A stretch of DNA of 64,000 nucleotides from Spiroplasma endosymbiont of Clivina fossor (GCF_964031115.1 NZ_OZ035006.1:1861605-1925604); one strand, 5' to 3'. Positions 52,204 through 62,803 are shown, counted from the stretch's first letter. Made by a program: numbers and translations. The notes: a model not told the origin generated them from the sequence alone.

Positions 52204-54084
52204 TTATACAAAAATTCTTAATATCATTAGAAAGATGGCAAAACCGATTAAAAATTGAAAGGTATAGTAAAAGGCGGGTACTGTTTTAAAAACTGGGAAA
52301 ATTGCGGTTGAAAAGGTAACTGTTGCTTTTGCAATAATTGCTAATGGCCGTAAAATTGTAATGATTTGCGAAGCCGTTAGCATTCAATTAATCATTTTGA
52401 TACCAGCATTTTGAATGGCACAGCCAATGTCATTAAAAGTAGGGATTCATCGTCCAGAATATTTACAATTTGCTGGCGGAATTATGTCATCTCATTCCGA
52501 GTTAGTTGAACCATCAGGTATAAACGCTGTGGAATTAAGGACATTAAAGTCATAAATTTTAAAATTATAATTAGAGGTATTTGTTTTATGGTACAAAGGA
52601 AAAGTTAAGGTAAAAATATTAATGCCATAGCGAATATCAATGTCCGTATTGAAGTAATTAATGCTGTTAGCAGTCTTACTGGTTGGCAAGGTAATCAGTT
52701 TATTGTCGTAAGATTTAAGAACATTAAATTCAATTTGATAGATACTGTTATTATTTTTAATAGCATTAAAATTTTCTTGGTGCGTTTTTTTATCAAAAGT
52801 AAAAAAATAACTTCTTAGTAATAATTCTGAGTCTCCCATAATATTTACTAAGTATTTTTTGGGATAAAAAGTAATTAACGAACGATAAAAGAAACCAATT
52901 TGAATAAAATAGTTCTTGTTATAATTATCTACGCCTTTAAAATCAATTTCGGTATGAGTTTTTTCGTCCATATCAAAAGTCGCATAAAATAAACTGGAAA
53001 AGAAATTGCCAAGAATTTCATAGATTTCGTCAAAAACATTTTTGTACTCGCTGTTGTTAATACTAGGAATGTTGTTTTTAAAATAAAGGTAAATGTCATT
53101 TTTTAATTCAGGATCGTATCTCAAAAAACTAAATTTAACATTAAGATAATTTAAGGTACCAAAAAGATACTTAATTAAGTAATAATCGTTAGCATTTGCA
53201 GTGGCATATTTTCAGATTTCACTTTCACCGTGTAATAATTGTAAATAGTTATTACCCGCAATTAAGGTTTTATTAAAAGCTTTAATTTTCAAAATATTTG
53301 TATTAATTTCATCTTTACTACTAGAAGTTTTGTGATAAAAATAGCTTTCGTTTTTAAAACCATGATTTTTAATGGTAAATTCTTTGTAATACCCTTTTTC
53401 TAAAGTATTAATGAAATTAAATACTGGTGTTCAATAGAGATACGAGTAATTAAATTTATCAAAATCACCACGGTGAATCATTAAATAATCAAGGTTATCA
53501 ATAACATCGCTGTATTTGTGATTACCGTCAAAGTTAATAGTTGTTTCTGGTAAATCAATATCGGTGCTATCTTTTTTAATTTCAATTTCAAAATCATTTG
53601 TACATATTAAACTGTAATCTGTTATATTATCATCTTGTTTGTAGTCATTTAAAATTGTGCCTTTTGCTCTGATTGTTATTTTTTTATTGATTACTCATTC
53701 TTTCTTTCCTACTTTGGTTCCATATGTAGTTATTAATTTTTGAATTTTTTGTTGTTTACTCTGATTATCAGAAAATTCTGATTGTATAAATTTGAAAGTA
53801 AGATTGTTTAAATTTTTTAATTCCGGTAACTTTTCATTTAAATCGCTATTATCTTTTTTATTTATATTGACTTCTATAAGTCTGGTTGTTGTCCAAGTTA
53901 CGAGGTCACCAAAATGAAATCTCACCTTTTGTAAGTTTTTGATTTCAAAATTATAAATTTTATTATTTTGTCTTTTATTTCTAATTAGTGATTGTGTTGT
54001 CATTTCATCATTGTTAATGTTTTGGGAAATGGTAAAAATATTATTGAAACTAATAATTAGCACGGTAAATATTTTCATAAACAT
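52204..54084 (-). CDS. Plectrovirus attachment-type protein, receptor-domain type 2
   Basis: 626 residues. Signal peptide MKIFTVLIISFNNIFTI and the segment up to RNKRQNN match prophage I; the next about 140 residues (KIYNFEIKNLQKVRFHFGD through FEIEIKKD) are of a different type. The body from YLMIHRGDFDKFNYSYLYW and the C-terminal anchor match prophage I again. ATG at 54084 with GGAGTG ahead; upstream codons in the same frame lack a start. Confidence 0.75.
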
Positions 54085-54099
54085 TTTTATCACTCCTTT

Positions 54100-54372
54100 T
54101 TAAAATATTTTATTTTTCATTGTTCTTTTTTCTTTAATTTTTTTAATAAGTCACTCAATACCACAATTTATAGTTACAGCTATTGTAATGCATATATCTA
54201 AATATCCTAGTATCATAAGTGAAATTAATGCTTCAAATTTTTCATATAATAATTTCAAATAATTAATTTCCAATTTTAAAAATGGAATGAAAAAGATAAT
54301 AATTATAAAAATGTAAGGTAAAATTCTCCATCAATATTTTTTTAAAGAACTAATTAATTTGTTTGATTTCAT
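54100..54372 (-). CDS. Plectrovirus small membrane protein, prophage II
   Basis: 90 residues, homologue of 23249-23521 with two membrane helices. The start overlaps the end of the previous gene. Confidence 0.7.
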
Positions 54373-54742
54373 TTTTCAAGGCTCTTTTTGCTTTAATTTT
54401 TTGAATAATAAAGCGGATTAATTTTTCAAATTTAATTGCAAAATATATTGCTCCGCCTCATCAAAAAACAAATATTCCTGCCAGCATAATACCACTATTG
54501 AACTTTCCAAAGAATTTAACCATCTCTTCATTCATAAAATTATTAAATTCGTTACTTGTTCCGGTTATTCATTTAGTATCGATTGCTGTTAATGCACAAA
54601 TTAATAAGCTTATAAAGATGAAAATGATACTTAATGCTATTTTTAACCATTGCTTTTTAAAAGAATTTTTAATTCTTAATTTTAACAGCGCTTTTTCTTT
54701 TGAATTATCTTTTTTAAATAATTTTACTAAAAGTTTTTTCAT
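54350..54742 (-). CDS. Plectrovirus membrane protein, prophage II
   Basis: 130 residues, two membrane helices and basic tail; matches the second part of 22651-23271. The upstream coiled-coil segment of prophage I is absent here, and no in-frame start exists before 54742. Confidence 0.7.
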
Positions 54743-54764
54743 TTTAATTCTTCTTTCATATTTT

Positions 54765-55013
54765 TTATCGTCCTTTAATCACAATAAATAAGGCAATAAG
54801 TACACAAGTAACGCCAAGAATGGTAAAGATTGGATGTTGTGAAAATGTTCGTGCCATTGGTTTAAACAGTTCTAAAATTGTTAAATTGCTAGTAATAAAC
54901 TTTTTAAAATTGGCAAGGCCTTCGCTAATATAGTTCGTTAAAGTTTCAAAATGACTACCAGCTAATAATCCAAGAACAGTTATTAAGATAAAAATAATAA
55001 TTAGTTTAAACAT
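54765..55013 (-). CDS. Plectrovirus two-helix membrane protein, prophage II
   Basis: 82 residues, one substitution from the prophage I protein at 22398-22646 (NFKKF instead of NFQKF). Confidence 0.75.
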   Translation of the reverse strand: MFKLIIIFILITVLGLLAGSHFETLTNYISEGLANFKKFITSNLTILELFKPMARTFSQHPIFTILGVTCVLIALFIVIKGR

Positions 55014-55015
55014 CG

Positions 55016-55336
55016 TTAGTTACCTTGTTTTATTTTTTTATTTCTTTGTTTTCAATTAATTTTATTTGGATTTATTGGTTTTATTTGTTTTTTAACTTTT
55101 CCTCACGCACTTAAACGACCACTATTTTTAACGGCATATTGGCGTTGCTTTTCTAAATTAACTTGTTGACTGCCAAAACCAAGAATAATTGCCATAAGAA
55201 ATTCTACAGCAAGCGTTAAGAATAAGGGAAATATTAGTTGAATTTTTGTTCCCGGCACTTCAAGACTTCAAATTAAATCAAAAACTTTATAAAGCATTTG
55301 GGCAAGAAAGTCGGCCATTTTTGCGAGATTTTCCAT
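55016..55336 (-). CDS. Plectrovirus membrane protein with basic tail, prophage II
   Basis: 106 residues; homologue of 22111-22395 with a tail about 12 residues longer (KPINPNKINWKQRNKKIKQ). Confidence 0.75.
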
Positions 55337-55339
55337 TTT

Positions 55340-56326
55340 TTATTGTTCCTTTTCTTTCATTTTTCTTAAAAATTTGCTAAATTTATCCATTTTTAAGTAT
55401 TCTAAGTCTTCTAAATCAATTGCCGTATCAGTATAGTATTTATCTTCATAATCAGGATTTACTTTTGAATTTAAGTAATCTCTTAAAAATGCTAGGTAAA
55501 AAGAATTGTAAGTATTAAGTATTGGTAGGGGAATTTTTAGTTTAAAAAAATAAATATCAAGTTCAGGAATATCCCGGTATTTAATGCGACGACCCTTTTT
55601 ACTATTTTTAGCATCAATTAAGGTGTTTCGTCAGCGTTCATATTCTTCAATGCTAGTAAAGGTGCCATAGATGACTTTTAAGTAGGGTCGAAAAATATTA
55701 ACGGGTTTTTTACGAATGCCCACAATCACATTATTGGCAATATCACGAACTTTAACTCAAATATGTTTATCTCTTTGACCGCTAGCAAGCACAATATGAC
55801 CGAAATGCCGTGCCAGAGCGAAATATTCTTGAATACCGGTTTCTTCATTTTTGGTATTATTTTTTTCTCAATCAGTTCCTTCTAAAAATAAATTGGTTTC
55901 ATCTCACAAAAGTAAGGTTTTGTCTGGCAATACCGGATAATCAAAGTCTAATAATCCCATATGTCCTAAACTTAATTTTTGAGTTTCTAGTAATGGAAAG
56001 GTTGAGGCGATGTGATATTTCTTCTTTTTTAGTAATTTTGATGCGTATACTAGAAAAGCGGTTTTTCCAGTTCCCAATGAACCTATCACAATATTTAATG
56101 GTGAATTTTTTAAGAAATTAATAACTTTGTTAATTTGTGTTAAATTACCAATTTTAAAAAGGAAAATTAAAATACAACCCGCTAAAAATAAATAGCTCAC
56201 AATGTTTTTAAAATAACCGTTGTAAATATATCAAATTGCTCCGCAATGTCATAAAATTAAAAATGAGGTGCGATTTAATTCAATAAAATGGTTATTTTTT
56301 TCTATTATTCATTTGCAAAATTTCAT
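55340..56326 (-). CDS. Zot/pI-like phage assembly ATPase, prophage II
   Basis: 328 residues, nearly identical to 21121-22104, with GSLGTGKTA and LLLWDETNLFL. The end is one Gln longer (KEKEQ). Confidence 0.88.
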
Positions 56327-56350
56327 CTTGCACCTCACTTTATTTTTTTG

Positions 56351-56596
56351 TTAGCGTACAGCTCCAAGTAATTTTTCAAACATTTTAAAGCAAATAAAGA
56401 ATATTGCCAAAATAAATGGAAAAATGAATATTCAGTAGTCAGCAAAGAAGTTACCGACTTGTGGCATATTAACAGCAATAATTTCTCACATTTTAGTAAA
56501 CGCTGTTATAATTGCATTTCACAATTTAGTCATCGCGTCACTAGCTGTTATTTTTTCTACTGTTGCTGGTGCATCGGCCAAGAAAATTCCAAACAT
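56351..56596 (-). CDS. Plectrovirus major coat protein, prophage II
   Basis: 81 residues, a few substitutions from prophage I (MFGIFLADAPATVEKITASD). Strong RBS AAAGGGGGTGAT. Confidence 0.85.
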
Positions 56597-56615
56597 ATAA
56601 TCACCCCCTTTCTTT

Positions 56616-56750
56616 TTAAAACATTCATCATTTATATTCAAAGTTTTTCTTAAATTTGTTAAAACCACGATTAACCTTAACACGATTGTGTTTTTTCCTA
56701 ATTAATTTTGAATTTCTTTGTGAATGCATCACAATTTAGCTTCGCGACAT
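56616..56750 (-). pseudogene. Small basic phage protein, stop at codon 5
   Basis: Homologue of 20697-20831. TAC at codon 5 has become TAA. Translation could restart at Met8 (56729) and give 37 residues (MHSQRNSKLIRKKHNRV), so a shortened product remains possible. Confidence 0.65.
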
Positions 56751-56761
56751 TACTTTTGCTT

Positions 56762-56992
56762 CTATCTAAATACTGATATGGTTTTTCAAAGTAGCATTAG
56801 AATAAATCACACCATAACTGCTGTCAAGAATCAAAAAGCAATGTTTGCTATTAAAAGTCAAAGTGGCTCTTCAGTTAAATTAATTTCTTTACCACCAGTA
56901 ATATGAGCTGGAATAGTTGTAATTTGAATAAATAAATCTCAGAAAGTTTGTTTAATTTGTTCTCAATTAAATTCTTTTAAGTTTATTGTCAT
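56762..56992 (-). CDS. Plectrovirus small membrane protein, prophage II
   Basis: 76 residues, homologue of 20455-20685 with WDLFIQITTIPAHITGGKEI conserved. Confidence 0.75.
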
Positions 56993-56995
56993 TTT

Positions 56996-57157
56996 TTATC
57001 TCCCAAAAATCATTTTTATTGGTAAATACATAATTGAAATTAAGGCGAAAAGAAAAGTAATGATAATAATTAATCCGGCAATAAACGCAACTTGTGCAGG
57101 CATTTTTTCTATCGGAACAAACAGTTCTAAGAATTCCATGATAATTTTTCAAAACAT
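56996..57157 (-). CDS. Plectrovirus small membrane protein, prophage II
   Basis: 53 residues, homologue of 20290-20451; ATG overlaps the previous stop (TAATG). Confidence 0.7.
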
Positions 57158-57378
57158 TATTTTTTATCCGCGTTATTGTTTTTTGAATTAGGAGCTTTAA
57201 CTCATTCTTCAAAGCGAGCAATAAATACTTTTTCGTCTTTTGTAAAATTACCAGTATTACTTTTAATGGCATTTTTATATTTAATTCGCATTTTTATTTT
57301 GGCATAAATTTTATAAGCAAAATATGCCAATAGCATTATGCAAATGATAATAAATATTATTCCAATCGCAATATTCAT
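57157..57378 (-). CDS. Plectrovirus small membrane protein, prophage II
   Basis: 73 residues, homologue of 20069-20290 (GNFTKDEKVFIARFEEW). Confidence 0.75.
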
Positions 57379-57380
57379 TT

Positions 57381-57707
57381 TTAAACTCCTTTAAAATAGT
57401 TATAATTTATATCTTTTTTGTTGTTTTCTTTTTCGGCAATGAAGAAGCCTAATAATTCTTGGCCTTTAATTAACTTGGTTTCTTGCTCTTGTTGATTAAT
57501 TGAAATTACTTGATATTTACTATCTTTTATTATTCCGATGCAAATTGAATTTTCATATTTTCCTTTATAAACAAATCGCTTTGGAAACCAAATACCGATT
57601 TGTTCACTAAATCACGGAATTTTTGGGGCTTTAATAAGCATTGCGTTTTGTGTTTCTTTTAAGAGATATTTCTTAGTATTTAAGAAAATGTTTTCAATGT
57701 TTTTCAT
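57381..57707 (-). CDS. Plectrovirus small conserved protein (first gene), prophage II
   Basis: 108 residues, four or five substitutions from 19740-20066. RBS AGAGAGGTAATTT. Confidence 0.75.
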
Positions 57708-58216
57708 AATAAATTACCTCTCTTATAAATAAACTAAGTTATATTAACTAAGTTGTTAGTTAACTTAGTTTTTTAAACACTTATATATCGCAGATTTAAG
57801 TGTTTAACAAACTTTGTTACTGAATTTTGTTTTTTAATTAGATAAAGATTTTAATAATTTTAAACTTAGCATACCCCTATATAGAAATTTTTACACTTTA
57901 ACATCCGCATCCTACCCTTGGAACTAATTTAATAGCGTGTATATTTTTAGGAAATCCACCCATTCATTTTTTTATTGCAAAACGAAACAAATTGCTATAG
58001 TTAATAGGATGTTATCTATTAACTGGTAAACTTCTTTTGGTTATGGCGACCACCCACAATTTATCGTGCTTTAATACATACCAACATTATTAATTCACTT
58101 GTATTTAATTTTCAAAGAACAAATTTTTAACATCTTATAAAATAAAAAGACAATCATTGCTGACTGTCTTAATACTTATTCAAATCTTTTCCCACCTAAC
58201 AAAACTTTATGCGTCC
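57708..58216 (-). other. Prophage II non-coding leader
   Basis: 509 bases, colinear with 19231-19739, including the AACTAAGTT repeats, the AAACACTTA stem and the GACAGTCA-GCAA terminator hairpin. Conservation without an open frame supports a structural or origin role. Confidence 0.55.
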
Positions 58217-58233
58217 GCGACCCTAAACTTTTT

Positions 58234-58261
58234 TTGCATTTTTATTTATTTATGTTATTAT
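58234..58261 (+). promoter_or_regulatory. Promoter of the infC operon
   Basis: TTGCAT, 16 bases, TATTAT. It starts only 18 bases from the border of prophage II. Confidence 0.6.
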
Positions 58262-58284
58262 TTATAGGAACATAAATAAAAGAA

Positions 58285-58431
58285 AGTAGTGTTACACTCA
58301 CCTGATAGCAACATATTATCGTTATGGGTAAACAGCTAATAATAACTTTAGATTTTAAATCTAAATATTTTAATGGTGAGTGTGTATTAGTACACACTTT
58401 TTCTATGTTGTTATAGGAGGTTTTCTATTTT
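58285..58431 (+). promoter_or_regulatory. L20-type leader with attenuator upstream of infC
   Basis: The 5' untranslated region can fold in two ways: ACACTCACC (58294-58302) can pair with GGTGAGTGT (58375-58383), or GTGTGTA (58380-58386) can pair with TACACAC (58391-58397) to form a terminator followed by T5. The two share bases and exclude each other. In Firmicutes L20 binds such a leader and represses infC-rpmI-rplT; the same logic is inferred here. Confidence 0.7.
58380..58402 (+). terminator. Attenuator terminator of infC
   Basis: GTGTGTA-TTAG-TACACAC stem-loop followed by TTTTTC, 30 bases before the infC start. Confidence 0.7.
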
Positions 58432-59025
58432 ATGAAACATAAGCCAAATACTGATTTTATTAACCAAAATATTCCTTTTCGTGAAGTTTTAGTTATTGAT
58501 CAAGATGGCAATCAATTAGGTGTGATGTCACGAAATGATGCTTTAAGAACTGCTAAAGAGCAAGGACTAGATTTGTTTGTTGTTGCACCTAATGCTACTC
58601 CGCCAGTGTCGAAAATTTTAGATTATGGCAGATATAAGTATGAAGAGCAAAAAAAAGATAAAGATAATAAAAAAAAGCAACGAATTATTCAAAACAAAGA
58701 AATGCGTTTAACACCTAATATTGGTGAGCATGATTTGCAATTTAAAGCTAAGAAGGTAATAGAATTTTTAAAAGATGGTGATCGGGTTAAAATATCTTTA
58801 AAGTTTCGAGGTAGAGAATCACATCATAAAGAGTTTGGTTATGAAACATTAATGCGGTTTTATGATTTAGTAAAAGAGTATTGTGAAATTAAAAAAACAC
58901 CAAAGTTAACTGGTCAGTTTTATGATATGTATTTAATTGCTAGAAAAGATAAAGATTTAAATAAAGAAAAGGAGCAAGAAAATGCCAAAAATGAAAACAA
59001 AAAAAGCATTACAGAAACGAATTAA
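58432..59025 (+). CDS. infC: Translation initiation factor IF-3
   Basis: 197 residues. N-terminal domain with NQNIPFREVLVIDQDGNQLG, the linker and KEMRLTPNIGEHDLQFK, and the C-terminal domain with VKISLKFRGRESHHKEFG. Binds the 30S subunit and checks start codons. The C-terminus has an additional charged tail. RBS AGGAGG at good distance. The end overlaps rpmI by 44 bases in another frame. Confidence 0.96.
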   Translation: MKHKPNTDFINQNIPFREVLVIDQDGNQLGVMSRNDALRTAKEQGLDLFVVAPNATPPVSKILDYGRYKYEEQKKDKDNKKKQRIIQNKEMRLTPNIGEHDLQFKAKKVIEFLKDGDRVKISLKFRGRESHHKEFGYETLMRFYDLVKEYCEIKKTPKLTGQFYDMYLIARKDKDLNKEKEQENAKNENKKSITETN

Positions 59026-59176
59026 AATTACTGGAACTGGTAAATGAAAGCGAAAGCATGCTTTTACTTCTCATTTAGCGCCAAATAAGTCAACTAAACA
59101 AAAACGACATTTAAGCAAAGAAGGAACAGTAGATAAAACTGATTACCGAAGATTAAAAAATTTACTACTTAGTTAG
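58982..59176 (+). CDS. rpmI: Ribosomal protein L35 (bL35)
   Basis: 64 residues: [40 protein letters not shown], then [19 protein letters not shown]. The start lies inside infC with AAAGGAGCAAG ahead. Missed if TGA is read as stop (one Trp codon at GTGKWKR). Confidence 0.95.
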
Positions 59177-59191
59177 AAAGGAAATATAATA

Positions 59192-59557
59192 ATGGCAAGA
59201 GTTAAAGGAGGCGTTACTACTAGGAAACGCCGTAAAAAGGTTTTAAAACAAGCTAAAGGTTATTTTGGTTCAAAACATATATTATTTAGAACTGCTAAAG
59301 AACAAGTAATGAAGTCTTTAGCATATGCTTATCGTGATCGTAAAAAGCGTAAAGGTGAGTTTCGAAGCTTATGAATTACACGAATTAATAGTGCCGCTAG
59401 AGAATATGATATCTCTTATTCACAATTTATCAATGGTTTACATAAAGCAAATGTTGATATTAATCGAAAAATGTTATCAGAAATGGCGATTCATCAACCA
59501 GTTGAATTTAAAAAATTAGTTGATTTATCTAAATCAGCATTAGAGAAAAAAGATTAA
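59192..59557 (+). CDS. rplT: Ribosomal protein L20 (bL20)
   Basis: 121 residues: [40 protein letters not shown], then [20 protein letters not shown]. Assembly protein of the large subunit and the likely repressor of its own operon through the leader at 58285-58431. RBS GAAAGGAA. Confidence 0.96.
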
Positions 59558-59563
59558 TTTTAT

Positions 59564-59599
59564 CTAGTAATAATTTATAAGTTATTACTAGGTTTTTTT
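59564..59599 (+). terminator. Terminator of infC-rpmI-rplT
   Basis: CTAGTAATAA and TTATTACTAG, a perfect 10-bp stem with an 8-base loop, then GTTTTTTT. It starts 6 bases after the rplT stop. Confidence 0.85.
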
Positions 59600-59704
59600 A
59601 TTTTTTTATTTGCAACTTGAAAAAATATAATTATAATAGACTTGGTACATAACCTTTAATTTTATCTACTATTTTGATAATATTATTTCCTAGGTGAAGT
59701 ACAA

Positions 59705-60522
59705 ATGTTAGATAAATACAAAGACGAAAACGAATTTTATAGTTTAATAGGCATAAAATATAAAACTTTCATGAAAATGGTAGAAATTTTAAAAGAAGGT
59801 GAAGCTAAACAAAAACAAATTGGTGGTAGACCAAATAAATTATCAATAGAGCAAAGATTACTTATGACTTTAGAATACTGAAAAGAATATAGTACATATC
59901 GTATTATTGCAAAAAAATATAATATTAGTCATGTTAGTTGTATTCGTAATATCTTTTGAGTTGAAAATACTCTAATAAAAAATAGTCACTTTCATATACC
60001 TGGCAAAAAGATATTATTAGAAAATAAGGGTACTACTAATAATTTATTAGCAATTGATGCTACAGAAATTCCAATTGAAAGAATTAAAAAAAACTAAAAT
60101 TATTATTTTCTGGTAAGAAAAGGCAACATTCATTAAAATCGCAAATAATTATTGATTTATTTAACAATAAAATTATTTCAGTAGATTTTTGTTATGGCAG
60201 TACTCATGATTATAAGTTATTTTTAAAATCAAATACACTTATAAATCCAAAATTAGAATTAATTGCCGATTCAGGATATCAAGGTTTGCAAAATGTTCAT
60301 AAAAATACATTATTGCCAATTAAAAAGAGTAAAAATAATCCTTTAAATCCAGATAAAAAGGAATATAATAGCTTTTTAAGTAAAGTTAGAATTGTCATTG
60401 AACATGTTTTTGCTAGATTAAAAAGATTTAAAATACTAGTTTATCGTTATCGCAATAAGATTAGAAGATTTGGATTACGATTTAACTTAATTTCAGGAAT
60501 ATATAATTTTGAATTAAGCTAG
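59705..60522 (+). CDS. IS5-family transposase, second type (-1 frameshift)
   Basis: ORFA 59705-60097 (MLDKYKDENEFYSLIG, LAIDATEIPIER with the first Asp) ends in TAA directly behind A AAA AAC. ORFB in the -1 frame continues KLKLLFSGKKRQHSLK, IADSGYQG (second Asp), RIVIEHVFARLKRF (Glu), to the stop at 60520-60522. Fused length is about 273 residues. The frame break falls at the same protein position as in the other IS5-like element. Confidence 0.85.
60088..60094 (+). promoter_or_regulatory. Slippery heptamer A AAA AAC with adjacent stop
   Basis: A classical -1 frameshift heptamer in the correct phase, with the zero-frame TAA as the next codon. Confidence 0.75.
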
Positions 60523-60585
60523 TTATAGTTATGTACCAAGTCTAATAAATAAAGCAATATAATTTAGAAAAGGGTGAAACATATT

Positions 60586-61087
60586 TTGGATTTACAATTA
60601 TGAAAACAAATTATTAGTTTGCAAAAAAAAGTTAGATGCAAGAATTTTAGAAAAAAAATTATTAGTTGAAAAAACAATTGATAAACGATTTTTAGCTTTA
60701 TTAGTAGAATTATCGGAATTTAGTAATGAATTACGATGCTTTAAATATTGATCAAATCGTATGACATACAATATAAGTCAAAAGAATTAGTTTTAGATGA
60801 ATTTATTGATTGTTTGCATTTTCTTATTAGTATTGGATTAAGTTTTAATATTGATTTAGAAGCATATTCTTATGAATTAAAGCAAGAACAAGATTTAACA
60901 TTGTTAATATTAGAAACTTTTAATCATACGATTGCTTTTTGAAAAAAATATTACTAATGATTATGCTAACATTTTAAATCATTTTTTTACAATTGCTAAT
61001 GTTTTGCAGTTTAGTTTTCAAGATATTTTTCAAGCCTATTTAAATAAAAATGAGATTAATCATCAACGAATAAGTAATAACTATTAA
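60586..61087 (+). pseudogene. Dimeric dUTPase (MazG-like), three frameshifts
   Basis: The joined frames give MDLQLWKQIISLQKK, LLVELSEFSNELRCFKYWS with the ExxE metal motif, and DEFIDCLHFLISIGL with the ExxD motif, the pattern of all-alpha dUTPases of Gram-positives and phages. Frames change at A8 (60623-60630), near CAAATCG (60754-60760), and at A7 (60943-60949). Each shift is at or near a short A run. The start would be TTG at 60586 behind AGAAAAGGG. No full enzyme can be made from this copy. Confidence 0.75.
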
Positions 61088-61100
61088 GGGAGAAGTAAAG

Positions 61101-62039
61101 ATGTTTTTATCATTATATGATTTTTTTAATCCAGCAGGAAGTTCTGGTGAAGTTATTACTAAAATTGGTGTTACTTGACAATATTGATTGCCAGTTATTT
61201 TATCATTAATTGCTTTGGCTTGTTTGTTTATTTTTAAAACAGGATATGTTAAGTTAGCACAAAATAAATTATTTTTAAGAATTCTTGGTATTTTTCAAAT
61301 TTTCTTATATTTTCTTTATTATTTTTTACATTTTTTATATTTATATTATTTTAAAGAATCAGGAAAAAATTTACGAGGTTGACCTTGAATTTTCCCGTTT
61401 CATTTAAGTTCAATAACACAAATTATTAGTGGTATTTTGTTAATTAAGGCTAATGATAAATTATTTAGTATTACTGCACCTTGAGTAGTAATTATGGTTT
61501 TTGCGAGTCTGTTAATTCCGGCTGATAAATTGTATGGACCACAGCATTTTTCTTACTGGTTATATTATGTTTTACATGTTATTATTATTTTTACTTATTG
61601 ATTTTTATATATGTATGGTATTGTGCAATATCATCGTGATTATTTATTATGAAGTTTTATTAGTTTAATTATATTTAGTTTAATGGCTTTAAGTTTTAAT
61701 GCGCTTTCATTAATTATTGCGAAAAATGAAAATGAAATAACTAATTTATTATTTATTGGTCGTAATGGTTATCCATTATGAGGTAGTGGTAATAATCTTG
61801 TTACTACTACTACTAATATTTTTGATCGGACTGGTCGTTTGTGACCATTAGGTTATATTTTTATATTTGCTTTTGGAATATTTTTTACATCGTTAGGTTA
61901 TTTAATTTTAACTAAGGTGCAACCGTATTACCTTCAAAAAGGAAATAAATTTGTTCCTTTAAAAAGAGTAAAACAACCGTGGGATTTTAAAGCTTTGGGA
62001 ATAATGTTTAAAAACATTAAAACAATATTTAAAAAGTAG
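61101..62039 (+). CDS. YwaF/TIGR02206-like integral membrane protein
   Basis: 312 residues with about seven membrane helices. Family features are the P-HL-S segment (FPFHLSSITQIISGILL) and a His in a helix (WLYYVLHVIIIFTYW), as in YwaF-like membrane proteins of unknown function. C-terminal tail basic. Starts 13 bases after the dUTPase remnant with AAGGGAGAAG. Confidence 0.65.
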
Positions 62040-62057
62040 TATGAGGATGGTTATTGG

Positions 62058-62738
62058 ATGCTTAAAAAGCAATTAGTTTATGAAAATGTAGCGCTGGATT
62101 ATTATTTGCAACCAGGTAAAAGATTATCAGTAAGATATTATTCATCGGATATTATTGTTAATGCCCCCTTAGGAATGAAAGAACAATATATTGAGGATTT
62201 TCTTATTAGTAATTGAAAAAAATTACAGAAAATTATTAATAAACCAATAAAGATTTTAATTAATTTGCATCAAAAACCATATTTTGTTTATTTCTTAGAT
62301 AAGAAATATGAGGTGCAAATTAATTATTTTGCTAATAACAATAAAGTTATTTTTGTCGCAACAACTGTTGTTGTTAATTTAAAAGGCAATGATGAAAAAC
62401 AACTTGTGAAAAATTTTAATAAATTTCTTAGTAAGCAAGCTGAATTATATTTGGGTTCCCGAGTTGCATTGCTTGCTAAAACAATGAATTTAAGCTATCA
62501 ACAACTTAAGTTTAGAGTAATGCGTAGTAAATGAGGTGTTTGTCATTTTAACAAGCAAAAAATTGTTCTAAATTCCAAAATTATGCATTTTAATTTTGAG
62601 GTTATTGACTATGTTATTATTCACGAGTTAGTACATTTATGAGAACCTAATCATAGTAAAGCATTTTGAAAATTAGTGATGCAACTTTGCCCTAATTTTA
62701 AAGTTTGTCAGCAGATTTTAAAACAAGTTTTTTTGTAA
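62058..62738 (+). CDS. YgjP-like (DUF45) zinc metallopeptidase
   Basis: 226 residues. SKWGVCHFNKQKIVLNSKI and IHELVHLWEPNHSKAFW show the family pattern with HExxH and the third His ligand. The Arg/Ser-W-G-C segment before it is typical for YgjP/SprT-like proteases. Cytoplasmic, substrate unknown. The start at 62058 has AGGATGG ahead; translation may be coupled to the membrane protein 18 bases upstream. Confidence 0.8.
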
Positions 62739-62803
62739 AATTGTTCTGATCTAAAATCAACAAAAGTAATTTGATGTTAGTGCTTAAAGCAATTTAAATT
62801 TTA

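Larger units (their letters stand above)
51431..58216 (-). mobile_element. Plectrovirus (SpV1-like) prophage II
   Basis: 6.8 kb, opposite strand but same gene order as prophage I and mostly more than 90% alike, without IS insertions. Borders by comparison with I: CTATTTAGAAC at 51431 and GGACGCAT (inverted) at 58216. It stands between the toxin-like gene and the infC promoter. No Rep or transposase gene. It looks complete enough to be functional except for the fifth gene. Confidence 0.88.
59638..60543 (+). mobile_element. IS5-like element, second type (diverged)
   Basis: 906 bp, inverted ends AGACTTGGTACATAAC and GTTATGTACCAAGTCT, and a perfect AAT target duplication (59635-59637 and 60544-60546). 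The first five bases and the duplication type equal those of the first IS5-like element, but the proteins are clearly different. It lies between rplT and the dUTPase remnant. Confidence 0.93.

Noticed and set aside
59325-59519. Open frame inside rplT
   Set aside because: Alternative frame of a ribosomal protein gene; the rplT frame continues through a TGA Trp codon.
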